From: Corynebacterium vitaeruminis DSM 20294
GTDB taxonomy: Bacteria; Actinomycetota; Actinomycetes; Mycobacteriales; Mycobacteriaceae
Length of the DNA stretch: 64,000 nucleotides
Reading direction: 5' to 3'
Assembly (NCBI RefSeq): GCF_000550805.1
Contig: NZ_CP004353.1
Span: 1,488,001-1,552,000 of the forward strand
The position numbers and the translations under genes are program-made. The stretch's first letter is position 1, and each line of letters starts with the position of its first letter. Positions 38,378 through 45,987 of this stretch are shown here, piece after piece. Under the pieces are notes generated by a model. The model was not told where the DNA came from. It saw only the letters and a program-made list of their open reading frames with translations, and did not search any database.

Positions 38378-39891
38378 GCACGACCACGCCGGAAAAGGGA
38401 ACGCTGATCGGCGTGGGCGTGGGGCCGGGCGATCCCGAGCTGCTCACGCTCAAGGCGGTCGCGGCGATCCACTCCGCCGATGTCATCGCTTACCACGCAC
38501 GGCCGAACGGCTCGTCTACGGCGCGTTCGATCGCCGAGGGGCACTTCCGTGAGGACCAGCAGTTGGAGCTGCTCGAGTACCCGGTGACCACGGGCATCAC
38601 GGAGCACCCCGGCGGCTACGCCGGGGCGATGGCGGACTTCTACACCGAGGCCGCGGCGCGCCTGCGTGCTCACCTCGACGCCGGGCGCGCGGTCGCCGTG
38701 CTCGCCTTGGGTGACCCCATGCTGTACAGCTCCTTCCAGCACCTCCACCGGATGCTCGCCGACGACTACCCCACCCAGGTCATCCCCGGCATCCCGTCGG
38801 TCACCGCCGCGGCCGACCTCATCGAGCAGCCGCTCGCCGAGGAGACGGAGATCCTGAGCATCATCCCGGGGACCCTGTCCAAGAACGAGCTGGTCGCGGC
38901 GCTGGGCGTCTGCGACAGCGCAGTGGTAATGAAGCTCGGCCGCAACTTCGACAAGGTCAAGGAGGCCATGATCGAGGCCGGCGTCGCCCGCCGCGCCTAC
39001 GTGGCCATTCGAGTCGGCATGAGCGACCAACGTCAGCTTCCGCTTCTCGACGCCGAAGGCAGCGAGCTCCCGTACTTCTCCGTGGCCGTGGTGCCGTCCA
39101 AGACCGCCTCCTCGGCCGCCAACGCCCAAGAGGAATCCGAGGGCACTGGCGGTGAGGTGGTCGTGGTGGGCCTGGGCCCGGGCAGCGACCGGTGGACCAC
39201 GCCCGAGGCGACGCTGGTGCTTTCGCAGGCCACCGACATCGTCGGGTATTCCACCTACGTCAAGCGCGTGCCGGAGCGCCCCGGCCAGCGCCGCCACCTG
39301 AGCGACAACAAGGTGGAGGCCGAGCGCGCCGCGATGGCGCTGGACATGGCCAAGTGCGGCCGCCGGGTCGCCGTTGTCTCTTCCGGCGACCCCGGCGTGT
39401 TCGCCATGGCCGCCGCCGTCCTCGAGACCGCCGACGACGACCAGTGGCGCGACGTGCCGGTACGGGTGGTCCCCGGGATGACCGCGGCTCAGGCCGTGGC
39501 CTCCCGCGTGGGCGCCCCGCTGGGACACGACTTCGGCATGATCTCGCTGTCGGACCGCCTCAAGCCCTTTGAGGTGGTGGAAAAGCGCATCCGCGCGCTG
39601 GCCGGTGCCGACATGGCCTTTGCCGTGTACAACCCCGCCTCCAAAGAGCGTCGCTGGCAGGTGGCCAGGTTGAAGGAGATCGTCGCCGAGTATCAGGCAC
39701 CGGCAACTCCCGTCATCGTGGCCCGTGCTGTAGGGTCTGAACAGGAAAGTGTAACGATTACGACACTTGAAGCGTTCGACCCAGATGTAGTCGACATGCG
39801 CACGATGGTGATCATGGGCGCCTCCACCACGAGGACCTATGTCTCCCCTGTTTTCGGCCCGCGGGTGTTTACCTCCCGCCGGTACGAATAG
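38374..39891 (+). CDS. cobIJ: CobIJ fusion: precorrin-2 C20- and precorrin-3B C17-methyltransferase
   Basis: A 505-residue fusion of two SAM-dependent tetrapyrrole methylases. The CobI half (about 1-240) makes precorrin-3A and starts GVGVGPGDPELLTLKAV, with LALGDPMLYSSFQHL. The CobJ half (about 250-505) makes precorrin-4 and starts VVVVGLGPGSDRWTTPEA, with AVVSSGDPGVFAMAAAV. The fusion is common in actinobacteria. GTG start at 38374 in GTGA with the cobH stop; AAGGAG precedes it. It completes the cobGHIJ operon. Confidence 0.95.
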   Translation: MSTTTPEKGTLIGVGVGPGDPELLTLKAVAAIHSADVIAYHARPNGSSTARSIAEGHFREDQQLELLEYPVTTGITEHPGGYAGAMADFYTEAAARLRAHLDAGRAVAVLALGDPMLYSSFQHLHRMLADDYPTQVIPGIPSVTAAADLIEQPLAEETEILSIIPGTLSKNELVAALGVCDSAVVMKLGRNFDKVKEAMIEAGVARRAYVAIRVGMSDQRQLPLLDAEGSELPYFSVAVVPSKTASSAANAQEESEGTGGEVVVVGLGPGSDRWTTPEATLVLSQATDIVGYSTYVKRVPERPGQRRHLSDNKVEAERAAMALDMAKCGRRVAVVSSGDPGVFAMAAAVLETADDDQWRDVPVRVVPGMTAAQAVASRVGAPLGHDFGMISLSDRLKPFEVVEKRIRALAGADMAFAVYNPASKERRWQVARLKEIVAEYQAPATPVIVARAVGSEQESVTITTLEAFDPDVVDMRTMVIMGASTTRTYVSPVFGPRVFTSRRYE

Positions 39892-39961
39892 TCGTTGCGC
39901 CTGCCGACGCGCCTCGCGGGTCGCGCCCGCGTTTAGAAAAGTCCAGTTGAGGAGTATTCTT

Positions 39962-40267
39962 TTGACCCCATTGAAGCGTTCTTTCGTCGCCCTGGCCGCC
40001 ACCGCGGCCCTGACCGCTGGCGCCGTTGCACCGGCCGAGGCCGCAACCGCTAAGGCGGACACCTCGAGCACGAGCAGCACCGGCACCAGCAGCCAGTCTG
40101 AGCTGTACAACATGAGCTCGGAGGTCGGTTCCTCCGACATCCAGAGCTGGTTCAACACTCAGGACAGCGGCACCAAGTCGCTTCTCGCGGCCCTGACCGG
40201 CATCGGCGCCGTCCTGCTCGCGCTTCCTCCGCTGCGCACGATCATCTACAACCTCTTCCACGTCTAA
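39962..40267 (+). CDS. Small secreted protein of unknown function
   Basis: A 101-residue product with a signal peptide (KRSFVALAATAALTAGAVAPAEAA; cleavage likely after AEA). The mature chain of about 71 residues is rich in Ser, Thr and Gly in its first half and ends in a hydrophobic segment SLLAALTGIGAVLLALPP, then LRTIIYNLFHV. The start is TTG at 39962, chosen because GAGGAG (39949-39954) lies 7 nt upstream; the longer open frame would begin inside cobIJ. It sits at the end of the cobGHIJ operon with a strong terminator after it. I recognise no family; a cell-envelope association is possible. Confidence 0.7.
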   Translation: MTPLKRSFVALAATAALTAGAVAPAEAATAKADTSSTSSTGTSSQSELYNMSSEVGSSDIQSWFNTQDSGTKSLLAALTGIGAVLLALPPLRTIIYNLFHV

Positions 40268-40336
40268 ATCAGGCGGGCCGGGCGTCCCCGGCGCGCGTGG
40301 AAAAGACCCGCGGGCGGACCTAATTCCGCCCACGTC

Positions 40337-40383
40337 AAAAGGACCTTGGTCCCCCTTCTACAAGGGAGGCAAGGTCCTTTTTC
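40337..40383. terminator. Bidirectional terminator between the secreted-protein gene and cobK
   Basis: Twelve-bp stem AAAAGGACCTTG / CAAGGTCCTTTT (40337-40348 and 40370-40381), with a CCCCTT/AAGGG inner helix. Flanks are suitable in both directions. Confidence 0.9.
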
Positions 40384-40420
40384 GTCTGTGCGCAGGCTCG
40401 TACCGGGCGTCGCCATGCGG

Positions 40421-41152
40421 CTAGAGCGCGCGGATGATCTCCATCACCTCGGCGGCGGTGTGCGCCTCGTGGCTCACCGCCGGCAGCTTCGGGCGCTCCA
40501 CCATCACCACGGGTATGCCCAGCTCGCGGGCGGCGTCGAGCTTCGCCTGCGTCATCTGGCCACCGGAGTTCTTGGTGACCACGCAGTCGATCTGGTTATC
40601 GCGCATGAGCTTCTTCTCGTCCTCCACCGTGAATGGACCGCGCGACTGGATGAGCCGGTGCCTGGCGGGCAGCGGCACCTGCGGCGGCTCGACCGTGCGG
40701 ATGACGTAGAGGTTGTGTGGGTCGTGGGAGAAGGGCTCCAGCTGCTGGCGACCGATGGTCAAGAAGATGTGGTGGAAGTCGCGGGCGACGAGCTCCGCCG
40801 CCTCCTGCATGGAGTGCACCGGGAGCCACCTGTCGCGGGCCACCGGGGTCCACGCGGGCCGGTGCAGGGCGATGAGCGGGATGCCCGTGGCGCGCGTCGC
40901 CTCCGAGGCGGAGACGGAGATCCGCTCGGCGAACGGGTGGGTGGCGTCGATGACCACCTCGACCCCGTTCGCGATGAGCCACTGCACGAGCCCCGCCGGG
41001 CCGCCGAAGCCGCCGATGCGCACCTCGCCTACGGGCAGCTTGGGGTTGTCCACGCGCCCCGCCAGCGAGCTGGTGACGTGCCAGCCGTCGTCGACGAGCA
41101 GCTTGGCCACCTCGCGGGCCTCGCCGGTTCCTCCGAGGATCAGTGCGCGCAT
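40421..41152 (-). CDS. cobK: Precorrin-6A reductase CobK
   Basis: A 243-residue NADPH-dependent enzyme reducing precorrin-6A to precorrin-6B. It begins RALILGGTGEAREVAKLL and has the family block NGVEVVIDATHPFAERIS and the end DCVVTKNSGGQMTQAKLDAA. ATG at 41152 overlaps the last 13 nt of cobM, showing coupled translation. Same order cobM-cobK as in the neighbouring cobalamin genes of mycobacteria. Confidence 0.94.
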   Translation of the reverse strand: MRALILGGTGEAREVAKLLVDDGWHVTSSLAGRVDNPKLPVGEVRIGGFGGPAGLVQWLIANGVEVVIDATHPFAERISVSASEATRATGIPLIALHRPAWTPVARDRWLPVHSMQEAAELVARDFHHIFLTIGRQQLEPFSHDPHNLYVIRTVEPPQVPLPARHRLIQSRGPFTVEDEKKLMRDNQIDCVVTKNSGGQMTQAKLDAARELGIPVVMVERPKLPAVSHEAHTAAEVMEIIRAL

Positions 41153-41913
41153 GGGATCGTCCGTCCGTGCTCGTCGCGGGGCCGGTCGTCGGAGTAAAGG
41201 AAGGAGTCCGGGAAGCCCTCGGCGCCTAAGACCTTGCCCACGATGATGACCGCGGTGCGGGTGATCCCGGCGGCGCGCACGGCGGGCGCGATGTCGGCCA
41301 GCCTACCGCGGACGATCTGCTCCTCGGGGCGGGAGGCGTAGGCGACCACGGCGACCGGGCAGTCCTCGCCGTAGTTGGGCAGGAGCTCGTCGACCACGCG
41401 GTCGATGTCGTGGGCGGCGAGGTGGATGACCAGCGTCGCGCCGCTCTTGCCGAGTGTGTCTAGGTCCTCGCCCTCGGGCATCTTGGAGGCCCTGCCCGAC
41501 ACCCGGGTGAGGATGACCGTCTGCCCCACCGTGGGCACCGTCAGCTCGTGGCCGAGCACCGCCGCGGCCGCGGAGAAGGAGGCCACGCCCGGCACGATCT
41601 CGTAGTCGATGCCGCGCTCGACAAGCCGGCGGGCCTGCTCCGCGACGGCCGAGTAGATGCTCGGGTCGCCGGAGTGCAGGCGAGCGACGTCCTTGCCGTC
41701 GGCGGTGGCCTGCACGATGACCTGGGTGATCTCGTCCAGCGGCATGCGCGCGGTGTTGATCACGGTCGCCCCCTCGGGGGTGATGGCGAGCACCTCGGGC
41801 GGCACGATGGATCCCGCGTACAGGCACACCTGGCAGGTGCGGATGAGCTTGTCCGCGCGCAGGGTGAGCAGGTCGGCGGCGCCCGGTCCGGCGCCGATGA
41901 AGTAGACGGTCAT
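41140..41913 (-). CDS. cobM: Precorrin-4 C11-methyltransferase CobM
   Basis: A 257-residue SAM-dependent methyltransferase converting precorrin-4 to precorrin-5. It starts TVYFIGAGPGAADLLTLRA, has ARLHSGDPSIYSAVAEQARR, and the tetrapyrrole-methylase LTRVSGRASKMPEGEDL. ATG at 41913 with AAAGGAAGG upstream. A promoter TTGACA-N18-TACTAC lies 15-44 nt upstream, so cobM-cobK is its own transcription unit separate from cobL. Confidence 0.95.
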   Translation of the reverse strand: MTVYFIGAGPGAADLLTLRADKLIRTCQVCLYAGSIVPPEVLAITPEGATVINTARMPLDEITQVIVQATADGKDVARLHSGDPSIYSAVAEQARRLVERGIDYEIVPGVASFSAAAAVLGHELTVPTVGQTVILTRVSGRASKMPEGEDLDTLGKSGATLVIHLAAHDIDRVVDELLPNYGEDCPVAVVAYASRPEEQIVRGRLADIAPAVRAAGITRTAVIIVGKVLGAEGFPDSFLYSDDRPRDEHGRTIPCAH

Positions 41914-41927
41914 GTGCCTTCCTTTAG

Positions 41928-41957
41928 GTAGTACGATCGCTGGAAGTCAGGTGTCAA
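41928..41957 (-). promoter_or_regulatory. Promoter of cobM-cobK
   Basis: Minus strand: TTGACA (41952-41957), 18-nt spacer, TACTAC (41928-41933). The -35 is a perfect match; the -10 is imperfect. Confidence 0.55.
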
Positions 41958-41982
41958 CGCTTGACAGTGGCGAGGCGCGTTC

Positions 41983-41995
41983 GCTTGCCGACGCC
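41983..41995 (-). repeat. 13-mer repeat, one mismatch, intergenic
   Basis: GGCGTCGGCAAGC on the minus strand. It lies within a hairpin GCGAGGCG / CGCCTCGC, 36 nt from the exact copy at 42032 and inverted to it. Confidence 0.6.
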
Positions 41996-42031
41996 TCGCG
42001 GTTCCTTATCTACAGTAGTCGGGTGGCCGTA

Positions 42032-42044
42032 GGCGTCGACAAGC
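42032..42044 (+). repeat. Repeated 13-mer GGCGTCGACAAGC, exact, intergenic
   Basis: Plus-strand copy, 8 nt beyond the cobL stop codon. Confidence 0.8.
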
Positions 42045-42052
42045 AAGGGCAA

Positions 42053-43315
42053 CTACCGCGGCTTCGTCACGGTCCACTGGGTGACCGGGAGCGCGGGCTT
42101 GAGCGCGTGGAAGCGACCGATCGCGTGCTCGGCGGAGATCTCGAAGCGGGCGAGCTGGCCGCCGTGGGTGCGCCACAGCTCCATGAGCATCTGCTCGCTT
42201 TCGAGGGTGACCGCGTTGGCGACGAGCCTTCCGCCGGGCTTGAGCCGCTCCCAGGCCTGATCGAACACGCCCTCGTGGGTGAGCCCGCCGCCGATGAAGA
42301 TGACGTCGGGGGTGTCGGGGACGTCGCCGAAGGACTCCGGCGCGCCCTGCTGCACGGCGATGCGGTGGAGCACGCCGAGGTTGCGGGCGTTGTCGAAGAT
42401 GGTCTGCTGGCGCGCGGCGTTGGACTCGAAGCAGATCGCTCGGGAGTTCGTCGTTGCGCGGAGGAACTCGATGGCGATCGACCCGGAGCCGCCGCCGATG
42501 TCCCAGAGGGTATCGGTGTTGCGCGGGCGCAGCGCGGCAACCGACAGCGCGCGCACGTGCTGCTTGGTCAGCTGCCCGTCGGTGATGTAGTTGTCGTCCG
42601 CCAGGCCCGGCACGAGCGACTGTCCGGGCTGGACGGGCGAGACCGCGATGACGTTGAGCGAGCTGTGCACCTCGGGCGGGTTGCCCGCGGTGCCCTCCCC
42701 GATCGTCTCGTCGGGCCCGCCGAGGTCGCTCAAGACCCATACCCGCGCCTTCTCGTTTCCGCGACGTGCGAGCAGCTCGCACACCTCCGCCGGCGAGTGC
42801 TCGTTGCGCCCTAACACGAGGAAGCACTCGCCGGAGTCGACGGCGGTGTGCAGCGAGGCGACGTCGTGGGTGACGATGCTGTAGACGGGCGTGCGGTCGA
42901 GCGGCCAGTGCAGGCGCGCGCACGCCAGCGACGCGCTCGACGGCGCCGGGTACACCTCGAACTCGAGCTCCGGCATCACCCGGGCCAGCGTGGTGCCGAT
43001 CCCGTGGAACATCGGGTCGCCCGAGGCGAGCACCACGACCCGCTTGTCGGCGCACTCCTCGAACAGGGGCTTGATGGCGGGCACGAGCGGGCTCGGCCAC
43101 GGGCGTCGCTCCCCCACGATGTCGTCCGGCAGCAGCCCCAGCTGGCGCCAGGAACCCACGATGACCTCGGCCTTCACGATCCGCTGCTGAGCCGCGCGGC
43201 CCAAGTCTGCGAATCCCCCGGCGGCGATCCCCACCACCGCGACGAACTCATCGTGGGCGGCGTCGTGTCCGTCGACGGTGCGCAGCGCGGCGGTGGAGGA
43301 AAGAGGTGGAGTCAT
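42053..43315 (-). CDS. cobL: Precorrin-6Y C5,15-methyltransferase (decarboxylating) CobL
   Basis: A 420-residue bifunctional enzyme (CbiE plus CbiT domains) that methylates C-5 and C-15 and decarboxylates precorrin-6B. The N-terminal domain begins FVAVVGIAAGGFADLGRAAQ and has VVVLASGDPMFHGIG; the C-terminal methyltransferase domain has LWDIGGGSGSIAIEFLRA. TACAAT ends 8 nt before the ATG at 43315, consistent with a leaderless message; a TTG three codons upstream is not used. It follows an SDR gene by 75 nt, as in M. tuberculosis. Confidence 0.95.
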   Translation of the reverse strand: MTPPLSSTAALRTVDGHDAAHDEFVAVVGIAAGGFADLGRAAQQRIVKAEVIVGSWRQLGLLPDDIVGERRPWPSPLVPAIKPLFEECADKRVVVLASGDPMFHGIGTTLARVMPELEFEVYPAPSSASLACARLHWPLDRTPVYSIVTHDVASLHTAVDSGECFLVLGRNEHSPAEVCELLARRGNEKARVWVLSDLGGPDETIGEGTAGNPPEVHSSLNVIAVSPVQPGQSLVPGLADDNYITDGQLTKQHVRALSVAALRPRNTDTLWDIGGGSGSIAIEFLRATTNSRAICFESNAARQQTIFDNARNLGVLHRIAVQQGAPESFGDVPDTPDVIFIGGGLTHEGVFDQAWERLKPGGRLVANAVTLESEQMLMELWRTHGGQLARFEISAEHAIGRFHALKPALPVTQWTVTKPR

Positions 43316-43390
43316 GTCTAGCAATTGTACTGTCCGGATTGGCCGGATCTCCGCTTTGACCGCCGCCGCACGAGGTCCTGTGCGAAGATT

Positions 43391-44128
43391 CTACCGCGGC
43401 ATGTGCCGCCACACCGGCCTCGGCACCAGCCGCATCGCCCACGCGAGCAGCCTCAGCTTGCCCGGGATCCACAAGGTGGCGCTCCCCTTTTTCGACCGCA
43501 CGGCGTCTGCCACGGCGTCGGCGACGGTGGCCGCGTCGACGGACATCGGCGCGGGCTTCATGCCCTCGGTCATGTTCCCGATGACGAACCCGGGCCTGGC
43601 GGTGATGAGCTTGACGTGGGAGCCGTGCAGGCGGTCGGCGAGCCCCTGGCAGAAGGCGTCGAGGCCCGCCTTGGTCGATCCGTACACGTAGTTGGCCCGG
43701 CGCGCCCGCCAGCCGGCGATCGAGGAGAACGCAACGATGGTCCCCGGGGTGTGCTGGGCCAGCATGGCGTCGGCAAGCACCGTGAGCGCAACCACCTGCG
43801 ACGCGTAATCGACGGCCGCGATCTCGAAGGCGTGCACCTCGTCGGTCTCGGCGCGCTCCTGGTTGCCGAGGATGCCGAAGGAGACGATCGCCGCGCTGAT
43901 GGGGCCAACCTTCTCGACGATCTGGCGGTGATGGGCAGTGTCTGTCGCATCGAAATAGAGCTTGTCGACGCCTACGGCACCCGCCGCCATGAGCCGTTCT
44001 TCGAGCGGACCCAGTGCCTCGACCCGGCGCGCCGCGAGCACCACGCGCTTGCCCCGACACAGGCGGGTGGCCAGCTCGCCGCCGATCTCGCTCGTCGCGC
44101 CGAGCACGAGGACCGCGGGCGCGCTCAT
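43391..44128 (-). CDS. Short-chain dehydrogenase/reductase next to cobL
   Basis: A 245-residue SDR. The cofactor loop GATSEIGGELATRL (about 9-22) is slightly altered from TGxxxGIG, and the catalytic Tyr and Lys are in YVYGSTKAGLDAF, with Ser in FSSIAG. ATG at 44128 overlaps the pepQ stop by four bases (ATGA). SDRs occur beside cobL in mycobacteria too, but a corrin-related reaction has not been shown to my knowledge. The C-terminus is basic and hydrophobic (MRLVPRPVWRHMPR). Confidence 0.85.
   Translation of the reverse strand: MSAPAVLVLGATSEIGGELATRLCRGKRVVLAARRVEALGPLEERLMAAGAVGVDKLYFDATDTAHHRQIVEKVGPISAAIVSFGILGNQERAETDEVHAFEIAAVDYASQVVALTVLADAMLAQHTPGTIVAFSSIAGWRARRANYVYGSTKAGLDAFCQGLADRLHGSHVKLITARPGFVIGNMTEGMKPAPMSVDAATVADAVADAVRSKKGSATLWIPGKLRLLAWAMRLVPRPVWRHMPR
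43960..43972 (-). repeat. Repeated 13-mer GGCGTCGACAAGC, exact, in SDR coding sequence
   Basis: In the SDR gene it encodes the run GVDKL. Exact minus-strand copy. Confidence 0.7.
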
Positions 44129-45246
44129 CGCAGGATCCTCGGCTGCTTGTTGAGCCGTTCGCAGCCGTCGGCGGTGACCACGACGATGTCCTCGATGCGG
44201 GCGCCGACCTCGCCCTCCAGGTAGATGCCCGGCTCGATGCTAAAGCACATCCCCTCCTCCAGGACGAGGTCGTTGCCCTCGATGATGAAAGGCTCCTCGT
44301 GGGTGGACAGCCCGATGCCGTGGCCGGTGCGGTGGATGAACTGCTCGCCGAACCCGGCCTCCGCGATAGGCGTGCGGGCGATAGCGTCAAGCGCCTTGGC
44401 CGTCATGCCGGGCCGCACGGCGTCGACGGCGGCCTTCTGCGCGGCGAAGAGCACCTCGTAGAGGCTTAACGCCTTGGTGTTGGTGAGCGCCTCCGGGCCG
44501 CCGACGATGTAGGTCCTCGTGCAGTCGGAGTGATAGCCGTGGCCGTAGGTGCCGCCGATGTCGACGACGACCATGTCGCCGGTCGCCAGCACCCGGTCGG
44601 AGAAGTCGTGGTGGGGGTTCGCGCCATTTTCCTGAGAGCCGACGATGATGAAGTCCACCGCCCTGTGCTCCTCGAGGATGAGCTTTTCGATGTCGGCGGC
44701 GACCTCGCGCTCGCTGCGGCCCTCGGAAAGCAGCTCCGGCACGCGGGCGTGCACCCGGTCGATGGCCGCCCCCGCATGGCGCAGCTGCTCGATCTCGGCC
44801 TCGTCTTTGCGGATGAAGAGCTCGGAGAGCACCTGGCTGGCTAGGACGAAGGTGGCGTTCGGCAGCAGTGCCTGGAGCTTGAGCAGGTGGTCGGCGGTGA
44901 GGTCTTGGCCCACGCCGATGGTGCCGCGCAGTTCGTTGCGGAAGGGCTCGACGGCGAGCTCGTGGGGGTTCTTCCCGTCGACCCAGCCTTCGACCTCCAC
45001 GTCGAGCTCGGGGATCGGGGTCTGCGGCAGCTCCGCCCGATCGACCGCGGGGAGGATGAACTTGGGGGTCCCGCTGGCCGGGATGACTAGGCAGGTGAGC
45101 CGCTCGTGGGTGCTCGCCCACGATCCGGTGAGGTAGGCAAGCTGGGCGCCGGTGCCGATGATGAGACCGGAGATGCCCTTGTCCTTGCACAGTTGCTGCG
45201 CGCGGGCGATGCGCTCCGCGTACACCTGGAGAGGGAAGAAACTCAT
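44125..45246 (-). CDS. pepQ: Xaa-Pro dipeptidase/aminopeptidase (M24)
   Basis: A 373-residue M24 metallopeptidase that cleaves X-Pro bonds. The pita-bread C-terminal domain holds the metal ligands: Asp in VVDIGGTYGHG, Asp in HSDCTRTYIV, His in HRTGHGIGLSTHEEPFI, Glu in CFSIEPGIY, and Glu in GARIEDIV. TAATAT ends 6 nt before the ATG at 45246, a leaderless-type start. It overlaps the SDR by four bases, so the two form an operon. It is divergent from the trypsin-like protease gene. Confidence 0.92.
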   Translation of the reverse strand: MSFFPLQVYAERIARAQQLCKDKGISGLIIGTGAQLAYLTGSWASTHERLTCLVIPASGTPKFILPAVDRAELPQTPIPELDVEVEGWVDGKNPHELAVEPFRNELRGTIGVGQDLTADHLLKLQALLPNATFVLASQVLSELFIRKDEAEIEQLRHAGAAIDRVHARVPELLSEGRSEREVAADIEKLILEEHRAVDFIIVGSQENGANPHHDFSDRVLATGDMVVVDIGGTYGHGYHSDCTRTYIVGGPEALTNTKALSLYEVLFAAQKAAVDAVRPGMTAKALDAIARTPIAEAGFGEQFIHRTGHGIGLSTHEEPFIIEGNDLVLEEGMCFSIEPGIYLEGEVGARIEDIVVVTADGCERLNKQPRILR

Positions 45247-45252
45247 AGGTTC

Positions 45253-45295
45253 ATATTATTCTCCGCCGCTGGCAGGAGGCTGTGACCGGTAGTAT
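45253..45295. promoter_or_regulatory. Compact divergent promoter pair (pepQ and trypsin-like gene)
   Basis: TAATAT on the minus strand (45253-45258) serves pepQ and TAGTAT on the plus strand (45290-45295) serves the protease; each lies 6-8 nt from its start codon. The two -35 regions overlap within 37 nt. Confidence 0.6.
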
Positions 45296-45303
45296 GAGCG
45301 GTT

Positions 45304-45972
45304 ATGAGCGAGGAAAAAGCCGAACCGGCGTGGATGGCGGATCTGCGCTCCGCAGAGGGGCGCTGCTGCTCCGGCTTCTTCTTCGACGCGGCAGCCCTCA
45401 TCGCCCCTTCTTCGGGCGCGGGCAGCTCCCGCTACGTGCTTACGGCCGCTCATTTCCTCCGCGAGATTCGGGGAGCGGGCGCGAAGGTCCGGGTCGCCTA
45501 CGACGGAACGTGGCAGTGGTGCGATTCCTGGCGGCTCATCCCGCGCACCGACCTCGCGGTGCTGCGGCTGCCGAGGGCCGCCGCGTTCGACGAGCTGCCC
45601 CGGCTCGGGTCCCGCGTGCTGTGGCCCGGGACTAGGTTTACCGCCGGGGGGTTTGGCGCAACGAGCACGCTGCGCTGGCGGGCGGGAGTCTTCCTGTTCC
45701 CGATGCCGTGGGTGGCCTCAAGGGGCCTGAGCACCCGGGTCACCCACGGCGGGTACGTGGCAGCCTGGCCCAGAGCCATCCCGGGCGACTCGGGCGGCCC
45801 GGTCCTCGTCCGCGGCGAGGTGTCGGCGATGCAGTCGATGATCTTCGATCCCCTGGGGTTTAACGCCGGGATCGCCGTGGTCGCACGCATCCGGCCTTAT
45901 CTTCGGGCCATCCGCGCCGCGGTGCTGGAGCTGGCGTCGAGCGCTAGCGGAAATGGGGAGGCGGCGCCGTAG
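45304..45972 (+). CDS. Trypsin-like serine protease without a signal peptide
   Basis: A 222-residue S1-family protease. The triad is visible: His50 in VLTAAHF, Asp83 in RTDLAVLRL, and Ser163 in the block GDSGGPV. The N-terminus (MSEEKAEPAWMADLRS) lacks a signal peptide or transmembrane helix, unlike most bacterial S1 proteases. TAGTAT ends 8 nt before the ATG at 45304. The protein could be cytoplasmic, exported unusually, or a non-secreted paralogue. Its stop codon abuts an exact 13-mer repeat. No partner gene was identified. Confidence 0.8.
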   Translation: MSEEKAEPAWMADLRSAEGRCCSGFFFDAAALIAPSSGAGSSRYVLTAAHFLREIRGAGAKVRVAYDGTWQWCDSWRLIPRTDLAVLRLPRAAAFDELPRLGSRVLWPGTRFTAGGFGATSTLRWRAGVFLFPMPWVASRGLSTRVTHGGYVAAWPRAIPGDSGGPVLVRGEVSAMQSMIFDPLGFNAGIAVVARIRPYLRAIRAAVLELASSASGNGEAAP

Positions 45973-45984
45973 GCGTCGACAAGC
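45972..45984 (+). repeat. Repeated 13-mer GGCGTCGACAAGC, exact, intergenic
   Basis: Overlaps the last base of the protease stop codon (TAG) and lies between two convergent genes, 4 nt before the helY stop. Confidence 0.8.
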
Positions 45985-45987
45985 AGG

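Noticed and set aside
39839..39961. Longer start for the small secreted protein
   Set aside because: It lies inside cobIJ and would put the signal peptide in the middle of the protein; the TTG at 39962 has a good ribosome-binding site.
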